From Nocardia sp. NRRL S-836 (GTDB lineage: Bacteria; Actinomycetota; Actinomycetes; Mycobacteriales; Pseudonocardiaceae), in NCBI RefSeq assembly GCF_001279525.1, contig NZ_LGDY01000094.1, positions 1 through 64,000 of the forward strand: a stretch of 64,000 bases of DNA. Reading direction: 5' to 3'. The notes under the pieces were generated by a model. The model made no database searches. It was not told where the DNA came from and saw only the letters and a program-made list of their open reading frames with translations. Of this stretch, positions 8,247 to 17,047 are shown piece by piece. Position 1 is the stretch's first letter. Every line of letters begins with the position of its first letter. The position numbers were made by a program, and so were the translations under genes.

Positions 8247-8812
8247 ATCAGCTCCTCGACCCCCACCGACGACCGCAGCTTCGCGAGTGCCCGGTGCTGC
8301 GCCACCCGCACCGCGCCCGGCGTCGAGCCGACCGCCTCCGCCGTCTCCTCCGCGGTCATGCCGACCACGACGCGCAGCAGCAGGATCTCGCGCTGCTTGT
8401 CCGGCAGCGACCGCAGCAGCTGCCCCAGCCGCGCCGACATCGACCCGAGCAGCGCGCTCTGCTCCGGGTCGGCGGTGGTCGACGGCCCGTCCGGCACCTC
8501 GGCGACCGGTTCGGCGCGGTTGCGGGCCGAGGCCCGGTGCGCGTCCGCCACCTTGTGCGAGGCGATGCCGTAGACGAACGCGAGGAACGGCCTGCCCTGT
8601 TCGCGGTAGGTGGGCAGCGAGGTCAGCACGGCCAGGCAGACCTCCTGGGCCACGTCGTCGGCCGACGCGTACGCCCGTTCACCGTGCCCGACGCGCGCCC
8701 GGCAGTACCGGGTCACGAGCGGGCGTACGGAGGCCAGCAGCCGTTCGACGGCATGCCGGTCACCCGCGACGGCCTCGTTCACCAGCGAGGCCAGCAGGTC
8801 GGAACTCTCCAT
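8243..8812 (-). CDS. ECF sigma factor, SigD/ShbA-like, paralogue 4
   Basis: A 189-aa ECF sigma factor at the head of a two-gene operon with the methyltransferase. Region 2: LVTRYCRARVGHGERAYASA, DDVAQEVCLAVLTSLPTYRE, RPFLAFVYGIASHKVADAHR. Region 4: LPDKQREILLLRVVVGMT and EETAEAVGSTPGAVRVAQHR. The start ATG 8812 is preceded by CGTAGGGAC (8828-8820) ending 8 nt upstream, and by TCCCAAACGAC (8872-8862), the same pair of motifs as at the sigma-like gene 6203. This suggests common control or cross-regulation. The protein is closest to paralogue 2 through the ASADDVAQEVC segment. No obvious anti-sigma lies next to it; the downstream partner is an enzyme. Confidence 0.93.
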   Translation of the reverse strand: MESSDLLASLVNEAVAGDRHAVERLLASVRPLVTRYCRARVGHGERAYASADDVAQEVCLAVLTSLPTYREQGRPFLAFVYGIASHKVADAHRASARNRAEPVAEVPDGPSTTADPEQSALLGSMSARLGQLLRSLPDKQREILLLRVVVGMTAEETAEAVGSTPGAVRVAQHRALAKLRSSVGVEELI

Positions 8813-8819
8813 GGCGCGG

Positions 8820-8872
8820 GTCCCTACGTCGACTGGCGGAGCCTACATCTTTCGCCGCGACGTCGTTTGGGA
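8820..8872 (-). promoter_or_regulatory. Shared upstream motifs of ECF paralogue 4
   Basis: Minus-strand TCCCAAACGAC (8872-8862) and CGTAGGGAC (8828-8820), 33 nt apart, match the elements upstream of the sigma-like gene at 6203. The position of CGTAGGGAC relative to the ATG (8 nt) is identical in both places, as expected for a -10 element of a near-leaderless transcript. CGTAGGGAC also occurs upstream of clgR (17504-17496). Confidence 0.45.
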
Positions 8873-8910
8873 CCACTCACGTGGACAACATTCGTCCCGA
8901 AAGCAAACAC

Positions 8911-9630
8911 TCAGTGAGTGCGGCGGGCGAGCACGTGCAACCGGGCGGCCACGTCTCGCAGCGGTGACCGCGTGGCAGCGGCCAGTTCGAGCTCGGCCAG
9001 TGCGTCGGCCGCGCCCGGGTTCGAGTCCAGCACGACGCCGGGAACGAGGTCGGACACCACGCCGTGGCCCTGCAGCAACTCGACGGAAAGACCGGCTTCG
9101 AGCACCAGTTTCTCCAGGCCGGCCACGTCGAACCGGCGCTGCAGCGGGTCACGCGTGCCCGCCAGCTGGCCCGCGTCGTCGTCCAGCAGCCGGCGCGCGT
9201 CGACGATACGGCCCGCGATCGCCCGGTGCAGGATGGCCGCGAACCTGTTCGCCACCAGCACCGACACCGCGCCGCCCGGCGTCACCGCGGCGGCCAGCGC
9301 CGTCAGCGCCGCACCGGCGTCGTCCACGATCTCCAGCAGCCCGTGCGCGAGCACCAGGTCAGCCTCACCGGCGGGAACGCCCAGCGAGTCGGTGTCGCCC
9401 TGCACCGCGTTGATCGTCACACCGGCCTCGCGCGCACGGGTGTGCAGCGTGGCCAGCGCGTTCGGTGAGGGCTCCACGACCGTGACGACGCAGCCCGCCG
9501 CGGCGAGTGGCACGGCCCACACACCGCTACCGCCGCCGACGTCGAGCACACGGGGTGGTTCGCCGCCCCTGCGCTCGCGTACAGCGGTCAGTTCGGCGTC
9601 GAGCACCCTCTGTACGGCGTCCGGTCGCAT
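8911..9630 (-). CDS. Class I SAM-dependent methyltransferase
   Basis: A 239-aa methyltransferase with a clear SAM-binding core: RVLDVGGGSGVWAVPLA near residue 28, VTVVEPSPNALATL near residue 50, a strand-4 motif around ADLVLAHGLLEIVDDAGAAL, and VTPGGAVSVLVANR. It resembles the MTs of the UbiE/CmoA-like type that sit beside ParA/Nei genes in actinobacteria; the substrate is unknown. The C-terminal third (LQRRFDVAGLEKLVLEAGL) is the usual substrate-side cap. It starts at ATG 9630, divergent from the ParA-like gene by 33 bp. A longer upstream start would overlap the ParA promoter. No cysteine-rich or membrane segments are seen, so a cytoplasmic location is expected. Confidence 0.87.
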   Translation of the reverse strand: MRPDAVQRVLDAELTAVRERRGGEPPRVLDVGGGSGVWAVPLAAAGCVVTVVEPSPNALATLHTRAREAGVTINAVQGDTDSLGVPAGEADLVLAHGLLEIVDDAGAALTALAAAVTPGGAVSVLVANRFAAILHRAIAGRIVDARRLLDDDAGQLAGTRDPLQRRFDVAGLEKLVLEAGLSVELLQGHGVVSDLVPGVVLDSNPGAADALAELELAAATRSPLRDVAARLHVLARRTH

Positions 9631-9651
9631 GGCACACAGCGTAGGAGACCC

Positions 9652-9657
9652 TAGAGT
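9652..9657 (+). promoter_or_regulatory. Likely -10 element of the ParA-like gene (leaderless)
   Basis: TAGAGT (9652-9657) fits the actinobacterial -10 pattern TAnnnT and ends 6 nt before GTG 9664, so transcription would begin at or next to the start codon. No Shine-Dalgarno is present. No convincing -35 is seen. Confidence 0.5.
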
Positions 9658-9663
9658 AGGTCT

Positions 9664-10509
9664 GTGCATACGGTGTCCGTGCTCAGCCTCAAGGGAGGCG
9701 TCGGCAAGACGACGGTGGTGCTCGGCCTGGCCTCTGCCGCCCTCCGCCGTGGTGTCCGCACTCTGGTGATCGACCTCGATCCGCAGTGCAACGCCACGTC
9801 GACGCTGGAGCCAGAGGAGTCCAAGGCGAGCATCTACGACGTCCTGCAGGACCCGTCCGAGGAGAACCTGGAACAGGCGATCCGCCCCAGCAGGTGGGGT
9901 GACGGCATCGACGTGCTGTCCGGGTCGGAGGACGCCGAGCTGCTCAACCACCCCGATCCGAACGAGTCGCGCCTGCACCGGCTCAAAGACGCGTTGCGCA
10001 CGTTGCGCGACATGTACGACGAGTTCCCCTACCAGCTCGTGCTGCTCGACTGCCCGCCCTCGCTGGGCCAGCTGACCCGGTCCGCCCTGGTCGCGGCCGA
10101 CCGCGCGTTGCTGGTCACCGAGCCGACGATGTTCGCCGTGGCCGGTGTGCAGCGGGCGTTCGAGGCGGTGCAGAACGAGCGCGAGAGCAACAACGCCGAC
10201 CTGCAGCCGCTGGGCGTCGTGGTGAACCGGGTGCGGCCGCGCTCGCACGAGCACCAGTTCCGCATCGAGGAGCTGCGCGACATCTTCGGCCCGCTGGTGA
10301 TGCCGGTGGCCTTACCTGACCGGCTCGCGGTGCAGCAGGCCCAAGGCGCGTGCATGCCGATCCACGAGTGGGGCACGCCGGGCGCGCGTGAGGTGGCGCT
10401 GGCGTTCAACCTGCTGCTGGCCCGCATCCAGCGCATCTCCCGCAGCCGCCGCCGCGCGGTCCACCACGACTTCGACGACGACGAGATCCAAGAGGCGGTG
10501 GATGCCTGA
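9664..10509 (+). CDS. ParA/MinD-family ATPase (orphan)
   Basis: A 281-aa ParA-superfamily ATPase. The deviant Walker A is LKGGVGKTTVVLGLA (residues 9-23), Walker A' is TLVIDLDPQCNATSTL near residue 37, and Walker B is LVLLDCPPSLGQLTR near residue 125. Such ATPases position DNA or protein cargo by dimerising on DNA. No parB gene or parS-like sites are adjacent, so this is the solitary chromosomal type found next to a Nei glycosylase in actinobacteria, not the oriC segregation ParA. It starts at GTG 9664 behind a -10 placed for a leaderless mRNA. The last 8 bp overlap nei, indicating translational coupling. The C-terminus ends in an acidic tail, DDDEIQEAVDA. Confidence 0.9.
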   Translation: MHTVSVLSLKGGVGKTTVVLGLASAALRRGVRTLVIDLDPQCNATSTLEPEESKASIYDVLQDPSEENLEQAIRPSRWGDGIDVLSGSEDAELLNHPDPNESRLHRLKDALRTLRDMYDEFPYQLVLLDCPPSLGQLTRSALVAADRALLVTEPTMFAVAGVQRAFEAVQNERESNNADLQPLGVVVNRVRPRSHEHQFRIEELRDIFGPLVMPVALPDRLAVQQAQGACMPIHEWGTPGAREVALAFNLLLARIQRISRSRRRAVHHDFDDDEIQEAVDA

Positions 10510-11263
10510 GGGCGACACCGTCTTCCTGGCCGGCCACCGGATGAACGAGGCCCTGGCCGGGAAGACGCTGCTGCGCGGTGAGCTTCGACACCCCAGGTTC
10601 GCCGCGGTGGACCTGGCCGGGCTCGACGTCCTCGGCGTGCACACCTACGGCAAGCACATGTTCACCCGCTTCTCCGACGGCAACAGCCTGCGCAGCCACT
10701 TCCGGATGGACGGCGCGTGGCACCTGTACCGGCCCGGCGAGCGCTGGAAGCGTCCTGGGCACCAGGCCCGCGCGGTGTTCGAGGTCGACGACCGGCAGGC
10801 CATCGGGTTCGCGCTGCACGACCTGGAGCTCCTCCCGACCGCACGTGAAGGCGAGCTCATCTCCCATCTCGGGCCTGATCTGCTCTCACCGGACTTCGAC
10901 GCCGACGAGGCCGTCCGGCGGCTGACCGCGGACCCCGAGCGGCCGGTCGGGATCGCACTGCTCGACCAGCGCGTCATGGCCGGTGTCGGCAACCTCTACC
11001 GCGCTGAGGTGTGTTTCCTGATGGGCGTTCTGCCGACGGCACCGGTGTCGGCCGTGAACCCCGCACGGGCGGTCGCGCTGTCACGGAAGCTGCTGCAGGC
11101 CAACCAGTGGCGGCCGGAGCAGACGACCACGGGCGACCTGCGCGTGCAGCACTACGTCTTCGAACGCACGGGCCGGCCGTGCCTGCGCTGCCGCACGAGG
11201 GTCCGTTCGGGCGAGTTGGACGGCAGATTCGTGTATTTCTGCCCCAAATGCCAGTCCGGTTGA
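10502..11263 (+). CDS. nei: Fpg/Nei-family DNA glycosylase-AP lyase
   Basis: A 253-aa base-excision-repair glycosylase. The catalytic N-terminal Pro-Glu is intact (MPEGDTVFLAGHRM), as are a lysine-bearing segment YGKHMFTRF near residue 55, the helix-two-turn-helix VMAGVGNLYRAEVCFLMGV and a C-terminal zinc finger (CLRCRTRV ... YFCPKCQ, four cysteines). The proline after Met becomes the nucleophile once Met is removed. It removes oxidised bases and nicks the strand by beta/delta elimination. Start ATG 10502 overlaps the ParA-like gene by 8 bp. It looks closest to the Nei2/endonuclease VIII group of actinobacteria rather than MutM, from the YGKH segment and overall length. Confidence 0.92.
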   Translation: MPEGDTVFLAGHRMNEALAGKTLLRGELRHPRFAAVDLAGLDVLGVHTYGKHMFTRFSDGNSLRSHFRMDGAWHLYRPGERWKRPGHQARAVFEVDDRQAIGFALHDLELLPTAREGELISHLGPDLLSPDFDADEAVRRLTADPERPVGIALLDQRVMAGVGNLYRAEVCFLMGVLPTAPVSAVNPARAVALSRKLLQANQWRPEQTTTGDLRVQHYVFERTGRPCLRCRTRVRSGELDGRFVYFCPKCQSG

Positions 11264-11295
11264 ACCGCAGCGCTTCCGTGGCCGTGTCCTTGGAC

Positions 11296-12534
11296 ATGGC
11301 GGTAAATCTGGATGCGTTGCGCCCGGGCTTCACCGACGACCCGTACTCGGTGCTGACCAGCCTGCGTGAAGCCGGTCCCGTGCACCGGGTCGAGAACTTC
11401 GGCGTGCCCATGTGGCTCGTGACCCGCTATCCCGACGTGCGGGCCGCACTGGACAACCCCCTGCTGTCCTCACACGGCTCCGCCCTCGCCGAGCCCCTGC
11501 GCGGGCACCCGCACTTCGCGTCGTGGTGGTTCGGCGACCTGTCAGACCACATGATGAACAGCGACGCCCCCGACCACACGCGCCTGCGCCGGGCGGTGTC
11601 GAGCGAGCTCACCCCGCGCCGCATCGCCGCGCTGCGCCCCCGCGCCGAGCAGCTGGCGGCGTCGCTGGTGGACGCCTTCGTCGACGCCGGGCGCTGCGAC
11701 CTGGTCTCCGACTTCGCCGCGCCACTGCCGATCACCCTGCTGATGGAGCTGCTCGGGGTGCCGGCCGTCGACCAGGAGAACTTCCGGTACTGGGCGGACG
11801 TCGTGACCGGGCTCGCCGACGGTGACGCGGTCTCCGCTCGTGCGGAGGCCTCCGGCTACCTGCAGGACCTGGTGGCGCACAAGCGGACCTCCGGCGACGA
11901 CGACCTCATCGGCGCGCTCGCCCGTGCCACCGGCCCGGCCGCGCTGACCGGGCGCGAGCTGGCCTCGCTGGCGTTCCTGCTGCTCGTGGCCGGGTACACG
12001 ACCGCGGTGGACCTCGTCGGCAACGGCGTGCTGGCGTTGCTGCGCCACCCCGAACAGCTGGAGCTGCTGCAACGGTCGTCGTCGCTGCTGCCCGGCGCCG
12101 TCGAGGAGCTCCTGCGGTTCGACGGCCCCACCTCGCACCTGCTGCGCTTCGCCACGCGGCCGCTGACCATCGGCGGCGTGCAGATCCAGGCCGGTGACGT
12201 GGTGCTGCTGTCGCTGGCCTCCGCCGACCGCGACACCGTCCGCTACCCGCGCGCGGACCAGCTCAACATCGAGCGGGCCGACCGGCAGCACCTGGCGTTC
12301 GGGCACGGCATGCACTTCTGCCTCGGTGCGCCGATGGCCAGGCTGGAGGGCGAGGTCGCGTTCCGGACGCTGCTCTCGCGCTGCGCGGGCATCGCGCTGG
12401 ACACCGCGCAGCCGCTGGGCTGGCGGGTGTCGCTGGGCAGCCGCGGGCTGCGGTCGTTGCCGGTGCGGTTCCTGTCCAGGCCGGCCGTGCCGCTCGACGA
12501 GCAGGCGACCGTGAAGGTGCCCAAGCCGTCCTGA
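11296..12534 (+). CDS. Cytochrome P450 (bacterial class I type)
   Basis: A soluble 412-aa P450. The heme-thiolate loop FGHGMHFCLGAPMARLE lies near residue 335. The I-helix oxygen-activation motif is VAGYTTAVDLVGNG near residue 233, with Thr-Thr where the acid-alcohol pair usually sits (no acidic residue precedes the Thr). The K-helix ExxR is EELLRFDGP. It needs ferredoxin and a reductase; neither is nearby. The substrate is unknown: the family includes CYP105/CYP107-like enzymes of secondary metabolism, but no biosynthetic genes surround it. ATG 11296 was chosen; GTG 11284 is possible. The gene follows nei by 32 bp and precedes pyrD, so it is probably read from its own or the upstream promoter. 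Confidence 0.93.
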   Translation: MAVNLDALRPGFTDDPYSVLTSLREAGPVHRVENFGVPMWLVTRYPDVRAALDNPLLSSHGSALAEPLRGHPHFASWWFGDLSDHMMNSDAPDHTRLRRAVSSELTPRRIAALRPRAEQLAASLVDAFVDAGRCDLVSDFAAPLPITLLMELLGVPAVDQENFRYWADVVTGLADGDAVSARAEASGYLQDLVAHKRTSGDDDLIGALARATGPAALTGRELASLAFLLLVAGYTTAVDLVGNGVLALLRHPEQLELLQRSSSLLPGAVEELLRFDGPTSHLLRFATRPLTIGGVQIQAGDVVLLSLASADRDTVRYPRADQLNIERADRQHLAFGHGMHFCLGAPMARLEGEVAFRTLLSRCAGIALDTAQPLGWRVSLGSRGLRSLPVRFLSRPAVPLDEQATVKVPKPS

Positions 12535-12586
12535 CCGGCGACGAGGCCCACAAGTCCGCCCTGAGCTGCCGTTATAGGGTGTGCGC

Positions 12587-13579
12587 GTGGTGTACAAGCA
12601 GGTGGTTCGCAGGGCGTTGTTCAACATGCACGGCGGCGACGCGGAGCGGGTCCACGAGACCACGCTGGCCGTCATGGCCGGGCTGAGCCCGCTCGCGCGG
12701 TTCGCGCGCGGCCAGAACAACCCGCGGACCGTGTTCGGCGTCCGCTTCCCCAACCCGGTCGGCCTCGCCGCCGGTCTTGACAAGGACGGGCGGGCGCTGC
12801 CGGCGTGGGCCGCGCTGGGCTTCGGGTTCGTCGAGGTCGGCACCGTCACGTGGCACGCGCAGCCGGGCAACCCGAAGCCGCGGCTGTTCCGCCTGCGCGA
12901 GGACGAGGCGATCATCAACCGGATGGGCTTCAACAACGCCGGAGCGCGCGCGCTCGCGGAGAAGCTCGACAAGACCACCCTGAGGGCGCCGCTGGGCATC
13001 AGCCTGGGCAAGTCGAAGGTCACACCGGTCGAGCACGCCGTGCAGGACTACCTGAACTCGCTGAGCGCCCTGCAGGACCACGGCGACTACTACGCGATCA
13101 ACGTCAGCTCGCCCAACACGCCCGGCCTGCGCAGCCTGCAGGACAAGGGCGCGCTCACCGAGCTCGTGCAGGCGATGACGCGGGCGACCGAGAAGCCGAT
13201 GCTCGTCAAGATCGCGCCGGACCTCACCGACGACGCGATCGCGGAGGTCATCCAGGTGTGCGTGGACCACGGCATCAAGGGCCTCATCGCCACGAACACC
13301 ACCCTGGGCCGCGAGGGCCTCCAGAGCCCGCACAGGGGCGAGACGGGCGGTCTGAGCGGCCGGCCCCTCACCCGGCGCGCGAACGACGTGGTCCGGTTCA
13401 TCACGCGGCACAGCGAGCTGCCGGTCATCGGCGTGGGCGGCATCGCGTCGCCGGACGACGCCCAGCGCATGATCGACGCGGGGGCGAGCCTCGTGCAGCT
13501 CTACACCGGCTTCATCTACGAGGGTCCCGGCCTCGTGAGCCGGATCAACCGGGCGCTACGCACGCCGGGCGGCGCGTAG
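12587..13579 (+). CDS. pyrD: Dihydroorotate dehydrogenase (quinone), class 2
   Basis: A 330-aa FMN enzyme that oxidises dihydroorotate to orotate in pyrimidine synthesis, passing electrons to quinone at the membrane. Signatures are [39 protein letters not shown] (the catalytic Ser and FMN region) and [20 protein letters not shown]. The N-terminal membrane-binding helices typical of class 2 are present ([18 protein letters not shown]). GTG 12587 is favoured: TAGGGT (12575-12580) lies 6 nt upstream, as for a leaderless transcript. GTG 12581 is the alternative. The 3' end overlaps the convergent nucleobase permease by 24 bp, so uracil synthesis and uptake are encoded tail to tail. Confidence 0.95.
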   Translation: MVYKQVVRRALFNMHGGDAERVHETTLAVMAGLSPLARFARGQNNPRTVFGVRFPNPVGLAAGLDKDGRALPAWAALGFGFVEVGTVTWHAQPGNPKPRLFRLREDEAIINRMGFNNAGARALAEKLDKTTLRAPLGISLGKSKVTPVEHAVQDYLNSLSALQDHGDYYAINVSSPNTPGLRSLQDKGALTELVQAMTRATEKPMLVKIAPDLTDDAIAEVIQVCVDHGIKGLIATNTTLGREGLQSPHRGETGGLSGRPLTRRANDVVRFITRHSELPVIGVGGIASPDDAQRMIDAGASLVQLYTGFIYEGPGLVSRINRALRTPGGA

Positions 13580-14809
13580 CCAGCGCATCACCGGGTGCAG
13601 GATCACGACCAGCAGCGATCCCCACACCAGGCCGCCCATCCGCAGCGACCCGATCTCGATGGTCAGGTCGCCGACACCGGCGACCAGCGCGGCCCCGCCG
13701 ACCATGGCGTTGACCGGGTTGGTGAGGTCGACGCCGCGGTCCATCCAGATCCGCACGCCGATGAGCACGATCAGGCCGTAGAGCACCAGCGTGCACCCGC
13801 CCAGCACACCGGGCGGGATGGTGCCGAACAGCGCGATGGCCTTCGGGGAGAACGCGAGCAGCACGGCGAACCCACCGGCGAACGCGAACGCCGCTGTCGT
13901 GTAGACGCGGGTCACGGCCATGACGCCGATGTTCTCGGAGTACGTCGTCGTGCCGACGCCACCGCCCAGGCCCGACAACGCCGTGGACAGGCCGTTCGCG
14001 ATGATCGCGTCGCCCGCGCTGCCGTCGAGGTTGCGGCCGGTCAGCGCGGCCACCGCCTTGACGTGCCCGACGACCTCGGCGACCAGGACGATCACCACCG
14101 GCAGCATCAGCAGCACGACGGACGGGCGCAGCTCCGGCTGGTGCAGCTGCGGCAGCCCCACCCAGTCCGCGTCGCGCAGCTCCGCGAACTTCCCGGACGG
14201 CACCGCACCGGACAGCACGCCGCCGACCCACACGCCGACGAACCCGACCAGCACCGAGAACCGGAACAGCAGCCCGCGCGCGAGCACACCGGCCAGCAGG
14301 ATCACGCCGGTCGTGATCGCGGCCAGCACCGGCTGCTCCGCGAAGTGCGAGGTGGCCTGGTGCGAGAGGTTCAGGCCGATGATGACCACGACGGCGCCGC
14401 TGACGACCGGCGGCATGACCGACTCCAGCAGCCGCACGCCGAGCGCCTTGACCGCGATGCCGACGACGATCACGAGCAGTCCGGCGGCGACCACACCGCC
14501 GAGCTGGGCGGCGATGCCCTGTTCGCGGGCCGCGACCAGCGGTGCGACGAACGCGAAGGACGAGCCGAGGTAGCTGGGGACGCGGTTCTTGGTGATCAGC
14601 AGGAACAGCAGCGTGCCGAGGCCGGAGAACAGCAGCGTGGTGGCGACGGGAAGACCGGTGGCGGTGGGTACGAGCACCGTCGCGCCGAACATGGCGACCA
14701 GGTGCTGCACGCCGAACCCCATGGTGAGCAGCCAGCTCGCCCGCTCCTGCGGTGCGACGGTCTCACTGTCGGTGATCCGACCGTCCCCGTGCACGGTCCA
14801 CAACGCCAA
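13556..14809 (-). CDS. Uracil/xanthine (nucleobase:cation) permease
   Basis: A 417-aa inner-membrane transporter of the UraA/PurP family with about 14 hydrophobic segments. Signatures are [18 protein letters not shown] (residues about 32-50), [16 protein letters not shown], and the substrate-binding [16 protein letters not shown] near residue 290, whose Glu coordinates the nucleobase in UraA. TTG 14809 was chosen because GGGAGG lies 7 nt upstream and homologues begin just before the WTVHGDG segment; a GTG at 14869 would add 20 low-complexity residues. It imports uracil or xanthine with a cation. It converges on pyrD with a 24-bp overlap. The upstream gap holds a 10-bp inverted repeat (14877-14964) that could be an operator. 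Confidence 0.9.
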   Translation of the reverse strand: MALWTVHGDGRITDSETVAPQERASWLLTMGFGVQHLVAMFGATVLVPTATGLPVATTLLFSGLGTLLFLLITKNRVPSYLGSSFAFVAPLVAAREQGIAAQLGGVVAAGLLVIVVGIAVKALGVRLLESVMPPVVSGAVVVIIGLNLSHQATSHFAEQPVLAAITTGVILLAGVLARGLLFRFSVLVGFVGVWVGGVLSGAVPSGKFAELRDADWVGLPQLHQPELRPSVVLLMLPVVIVLVAEVVGHVKAVAALTGRNLDGSAGDAIIANGLSTALSGLGGGVGTTTYSENIGVMAVTRVYTTAAFAFAGGFAVLLAFSPKAIALFGTIPPGVLGGCTLVLYGLIVLIGVRIWMDRGVDLTNPVNAMVGGAALVAGVGDLTIEIGSLRMGGLVWGSLLVVILHPVMRWLRAARRA

Positions 14810-14876
14810 CGCACTGCCTCCCGGCAACCCAGCCGGACTTCCCGCTGCCCGGCCCCGGAATCCTGCCACGCCATGT

Positions 14877-14964
14877 AGTGACCACGGCTAGATAACGGTC
14901 TGATAATCACACGATTGCCGCAAATATCTCTAGCTTTCCACGCCGATAGCCGTACGTGGTCACT
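14877..14964. repeat. Inverted repeat upstream of the nucleobase permease
   Basis: AGTGACCACG (14877-14886) and its exact reverse complement CGTGGTCACT (14955-14964) flank a 68-bp AT-richer stretch. It lies between the permease start and the stop of the PspM-like gene. It could be paired half-sites of a regulator; function unknown. Confidence 0.4.
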
Positions 14965-14975
14965 CAGGGTGACGA

Positions 14976-15797
14976 TCAGCGCGCTGAATAGCCTGAGACG
15001 TCGCGCATCGCCGAGGCAAGGCCGGCCATGTGGTCGGTGGCGTCGTCCAGCACGGAGCGCGGGTTCTGGAAGGCGGTGCTCGCCGCGAGCGCCTGTCCGG
15101 CGGCCGCCACCAGCGCGCAGTAGCGGTCCACGCCGTCGGCCAGCTGGATCCGCAACACCCGGACGCCCTCGACCAGCGCCCCGCGTTCCAGGTGCGGCGC
15201 GGTGTCGCGGGCCCGTTCGACGGCCTGCAGCTGCGCGGACACCGCGCGGATGGCAGCGGACGCCTCCTGGGCGGTCTGCCGGGCGTGCTGGACGGACTCG
15301 GTCGGCAACGACGTGAGCGCCGGCGAGTCGAGCTGCTTCAACAGCTCGGACATCGTGTCCTCGGCGCCGTGCAGCTTCTCCATCGGCACCCGCGCGGCGG
15401 AGATGTGCGCGGGCAGCGGCGGCCGGGGCGGTGGCGGCGGGCTCAGGGCCAGCCGCTGCCGGGCCGCGCCGAGCTCGCGCAGCTTGAAGCCGCTGCGCAC
15501 GGCGAGAACGGCGGGCACGGCCGCACCGATCGTGCCGGCGACGGCGGCCCAGGTGCCCAGCACGCCGGTGAAGCCGAAGACGGCCAGCGTGCCGAGCATG
15601 GTGATCAGGATCGCCCAGAACGTCAGCACGGCGCTGGTGCGCTTGCGCTTGCGTTCCAGCTTGGCGATCGGGTCGTTCCACTTCTGGATGCGGTACCGCG
15701 CCTGCTCGGCCAGCGGGTGGCCCTGGAGCGACACACCCAACTCGTTGACGACCTTGCGGACGATCTCGTTGTTGGGACGGTTTCTCCAGGGCTCCAT
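14976..15797 (-). CDS. PspM-like phage-shock envelope stress membrane protein
   Basis: A 273-aa membrane protein with two hydrophobic helices near residues 60-80 and 83-101 (TFWAILITMLGTLAVFGF; LGTWAAVAGTIGAAVPAVLA). A proline-rich linker (SPPPPPRPPLPA) and a long alpha-helical C-terminal domain follow. It matches the mycobacterial PspM (Rv2743c) layout: the gene is directly downstream of pspA (28 bp), which in turn follows clgR. PspM is known to tether PspA to the membrane and support its dynamics during envelope stress. ATG 15797 is preferred; GTG 15803 is possible, and AGGAGG lies just upstream of both. Confidence 0.8.
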   Translation of the reverse strand: MEPWRNRPNNEIVRKVVNELGVSLQGHPLAEQARYRIQKWNDPIAKLERKRKRTSAVLTFWAILITMLGTLAVFGFTGVLGTWAAVAGTIGAAVPAVLAVRSGFKLRELGAARQRLALSPPPPPRPPLPAHISAARVPMEKLHGAEDTMSELLKQLDSPALTSLPTESVQHARQTAQEASAAIRAVSAQLQAVERARDTAPHLERGALVEGVRVLRIQLADGVDRYCALVAAAGQALAASTAFQNPRSVLDDATDHMAGLASAMRDVSGYSAR

Positions 15798-15825
15798 GAT
15801 CACCTGCTGACTCCTCCTGCCCCGC

Positions 15826-16677
15826 TCAGTGCTGAGCCGGCGGGACCTGCTGCTGCGTGGTCTTCTGCTCCTGCTGCACGCGCTGCGCGATCTCGGCCTG
15901 GATCTGCGCCGCGGCGCTGTTGCCCGCCGTCACCTGCGGCGGCGTGTTCGCCTGACCGCCGTGCATGGACGCGCGGATCTGCTCCAGGCGCGACGAGCCG
16001 GCGAGCTGCGTGGTCGAGGCCTGCACCTCCAGCATGCGGCCCTGGACCGAGTTCTGGGCGAGCTCGGCGGAACCGATCGCGGTCGCGTAGCGCTTCTCGA
16101 TCTTGTCGCGGACCTCTTCCAGCGACGGCACGTTGCCGGGCGCCGCGAGCTCGCTCATCTGGGTCAGCGACGCGGAGACCTGCTCCTGCATCTTCGCCTG
16201 CTCCAGCTGGCTGAGCAGCTTCGTGCGCTCGGCCAGCTTCTGCTGCAGCATCATCGAGTTGCGCTCGACGGCCTGCTTGGCCTGCGCGGCCGCCTGCAGC
16301 GACTGGTCGTGCAGCGTCTTGAGGTCCTCGATGCCCTGCTCGGCGGTGACGAGCTGGGTGGCGAAGCCCTGCGCGGCGTTCTCGAACTGCTGCGCCTTCT
16401 GCTCGTCGCCCTTCGAGCGCGCCTCGTCGGCGAGCACGAGCGCCTGGCGCGCGGAGGCCTGCAGCTTCTCCACGTCGCCGAGCTGGCGGTTCAGCTTCAT
16501 CTCCAGCTGCCGCTGGTTGCCGATCACGGCCGCGGCCTGCTGAGAGAGCGCCTGGTGCTGACGCTGCGCCTCCTCGATGGCCTGCTGGATCTGCACCTTC
16601 GGGTCAGCGTGCTCGTCGATCTTGGACGAGAACGATGCCATCAGGTACTTCCAGAACTTCACGAACGGACTGGCCAT
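15826..16677 (-). CDS. pspA: Phage shock protein A / 35-kDa antigen homologue
   Basis: A 283-aa member of the PspA/IM30/ESCRT-III superfamily, which binds stressed inner membranes and limits proton leakage. The N-terminus is the amphipathic membrane-binding helix ([20 protein letters not shown]). An almost continuous coiled coil runs from residue 25 to about 225. The tail from residue 235 is Gln/Pro-rich and disordered ([15 protein letters not shown]), as in the mycobacterial 35-kDa antigen. It is followed by the PspM-like gene and preceded by clgR, the same order as in Mycobacterium. A hairpin (17001-17030) after clgR suggests pspA has its own promoter within 16678-17000. Confidence 0.93.
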   Translation of the reverse strand: MASPFVKFWKYLMASFSSKIDEHADPKVQIQQAIEEAQRQHQALSQQAAAVIGNQRQLEMKLNRQLGDVEKLQASARQALVLADEARSKGDEQKAQQFENAAQGFATQLVTAEQGIEDLKTLHDQSLQAAAQAKQAVERNSMMLQQKLAERTKLLSQLEQAKMQEQVSASLTQMSELAAPGNVPSLEEVRDKIEKRYATAIGSAELAQNSVQGRMLEVQASTTQLAGSSRLEQIRASMHGGQANTPPQVTAGNSAAAQIQAEIAQRVQQEQKTTQQQVPPAQH

Positions 16678-16878
16678 CTCCTACGCCTGCCTTCTCGGTG
16701 CCGGTGTTGGATCCATCGTCTCAATTGTGCGCCGGGGTATCCACCGACACGGGGAGATATCCGGGAACACCCTGACCCACCCCGGGACTTAGGAGAACAC
16801 GCCTGACGACGTGCAATCCTGCCCGCACCCGCGTCCCGGGACGCGGTGACCCCACCCGCTGTGGCCAAGCCGTTGTCT

Positions 16879-16916
16879 CACGTTCAACCGGCGGTGGTCG
16901 TTGTCAGTTGAACGTG
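16879..16916. promoter_or_regulatory. Inverted repeat, possible operator upstream of pspA
   Basis: CACGTTCAAC (16879-16888) and GTTGAACGTG (16907-16916) are exact reverse complements separated by 18 nt, and about 200 bp upstream of the pspA start. The spacing suits a dimeric regulator contacting two helical turns; a weak hairpin is the alternative. Confidence 0.4.
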
Positions 16917-17000
16917 TGAGGCCCCGGTGTTGTTGCAGCGAGTCACGTGGCGGCGGCCACACGGCGTCTCAGCGGGTTCTCAGCACGCGCACATGCCAGC

Positions 17001-17030
17001 GGCCCCGCTCACCGTGAGGGGAGCGGGGCC
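17001..17030 (-). terminator. Terminator-like hairpin after clgR
   Basis: GGCCCCGCTC (17001-17010) and GAGCGGGGCC (17021-17030) form a perfect 10-bp stem with a 10-nt loop, beginning 18 bp beyond the clgR stop. No U-tract follows, which is usual in actinobacteria. Confidence 0.65.
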
Positions 17031-17047
17031 GGTCCGACTTGGGGGTT

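Larger units (their letters stand above)
16678..17047. other. Gene-free pspA-clgR intergenic region
   Basis: 370 bp with no supported gene. It must hold the pspA promoter. Two structures are visible: an 18-bp-spaced inverted repeat at 16879-16916 and a terminator-like hairpin at 17001-17030. I see no clear -10/-35 pair for pspA. Confidence 0.6.
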
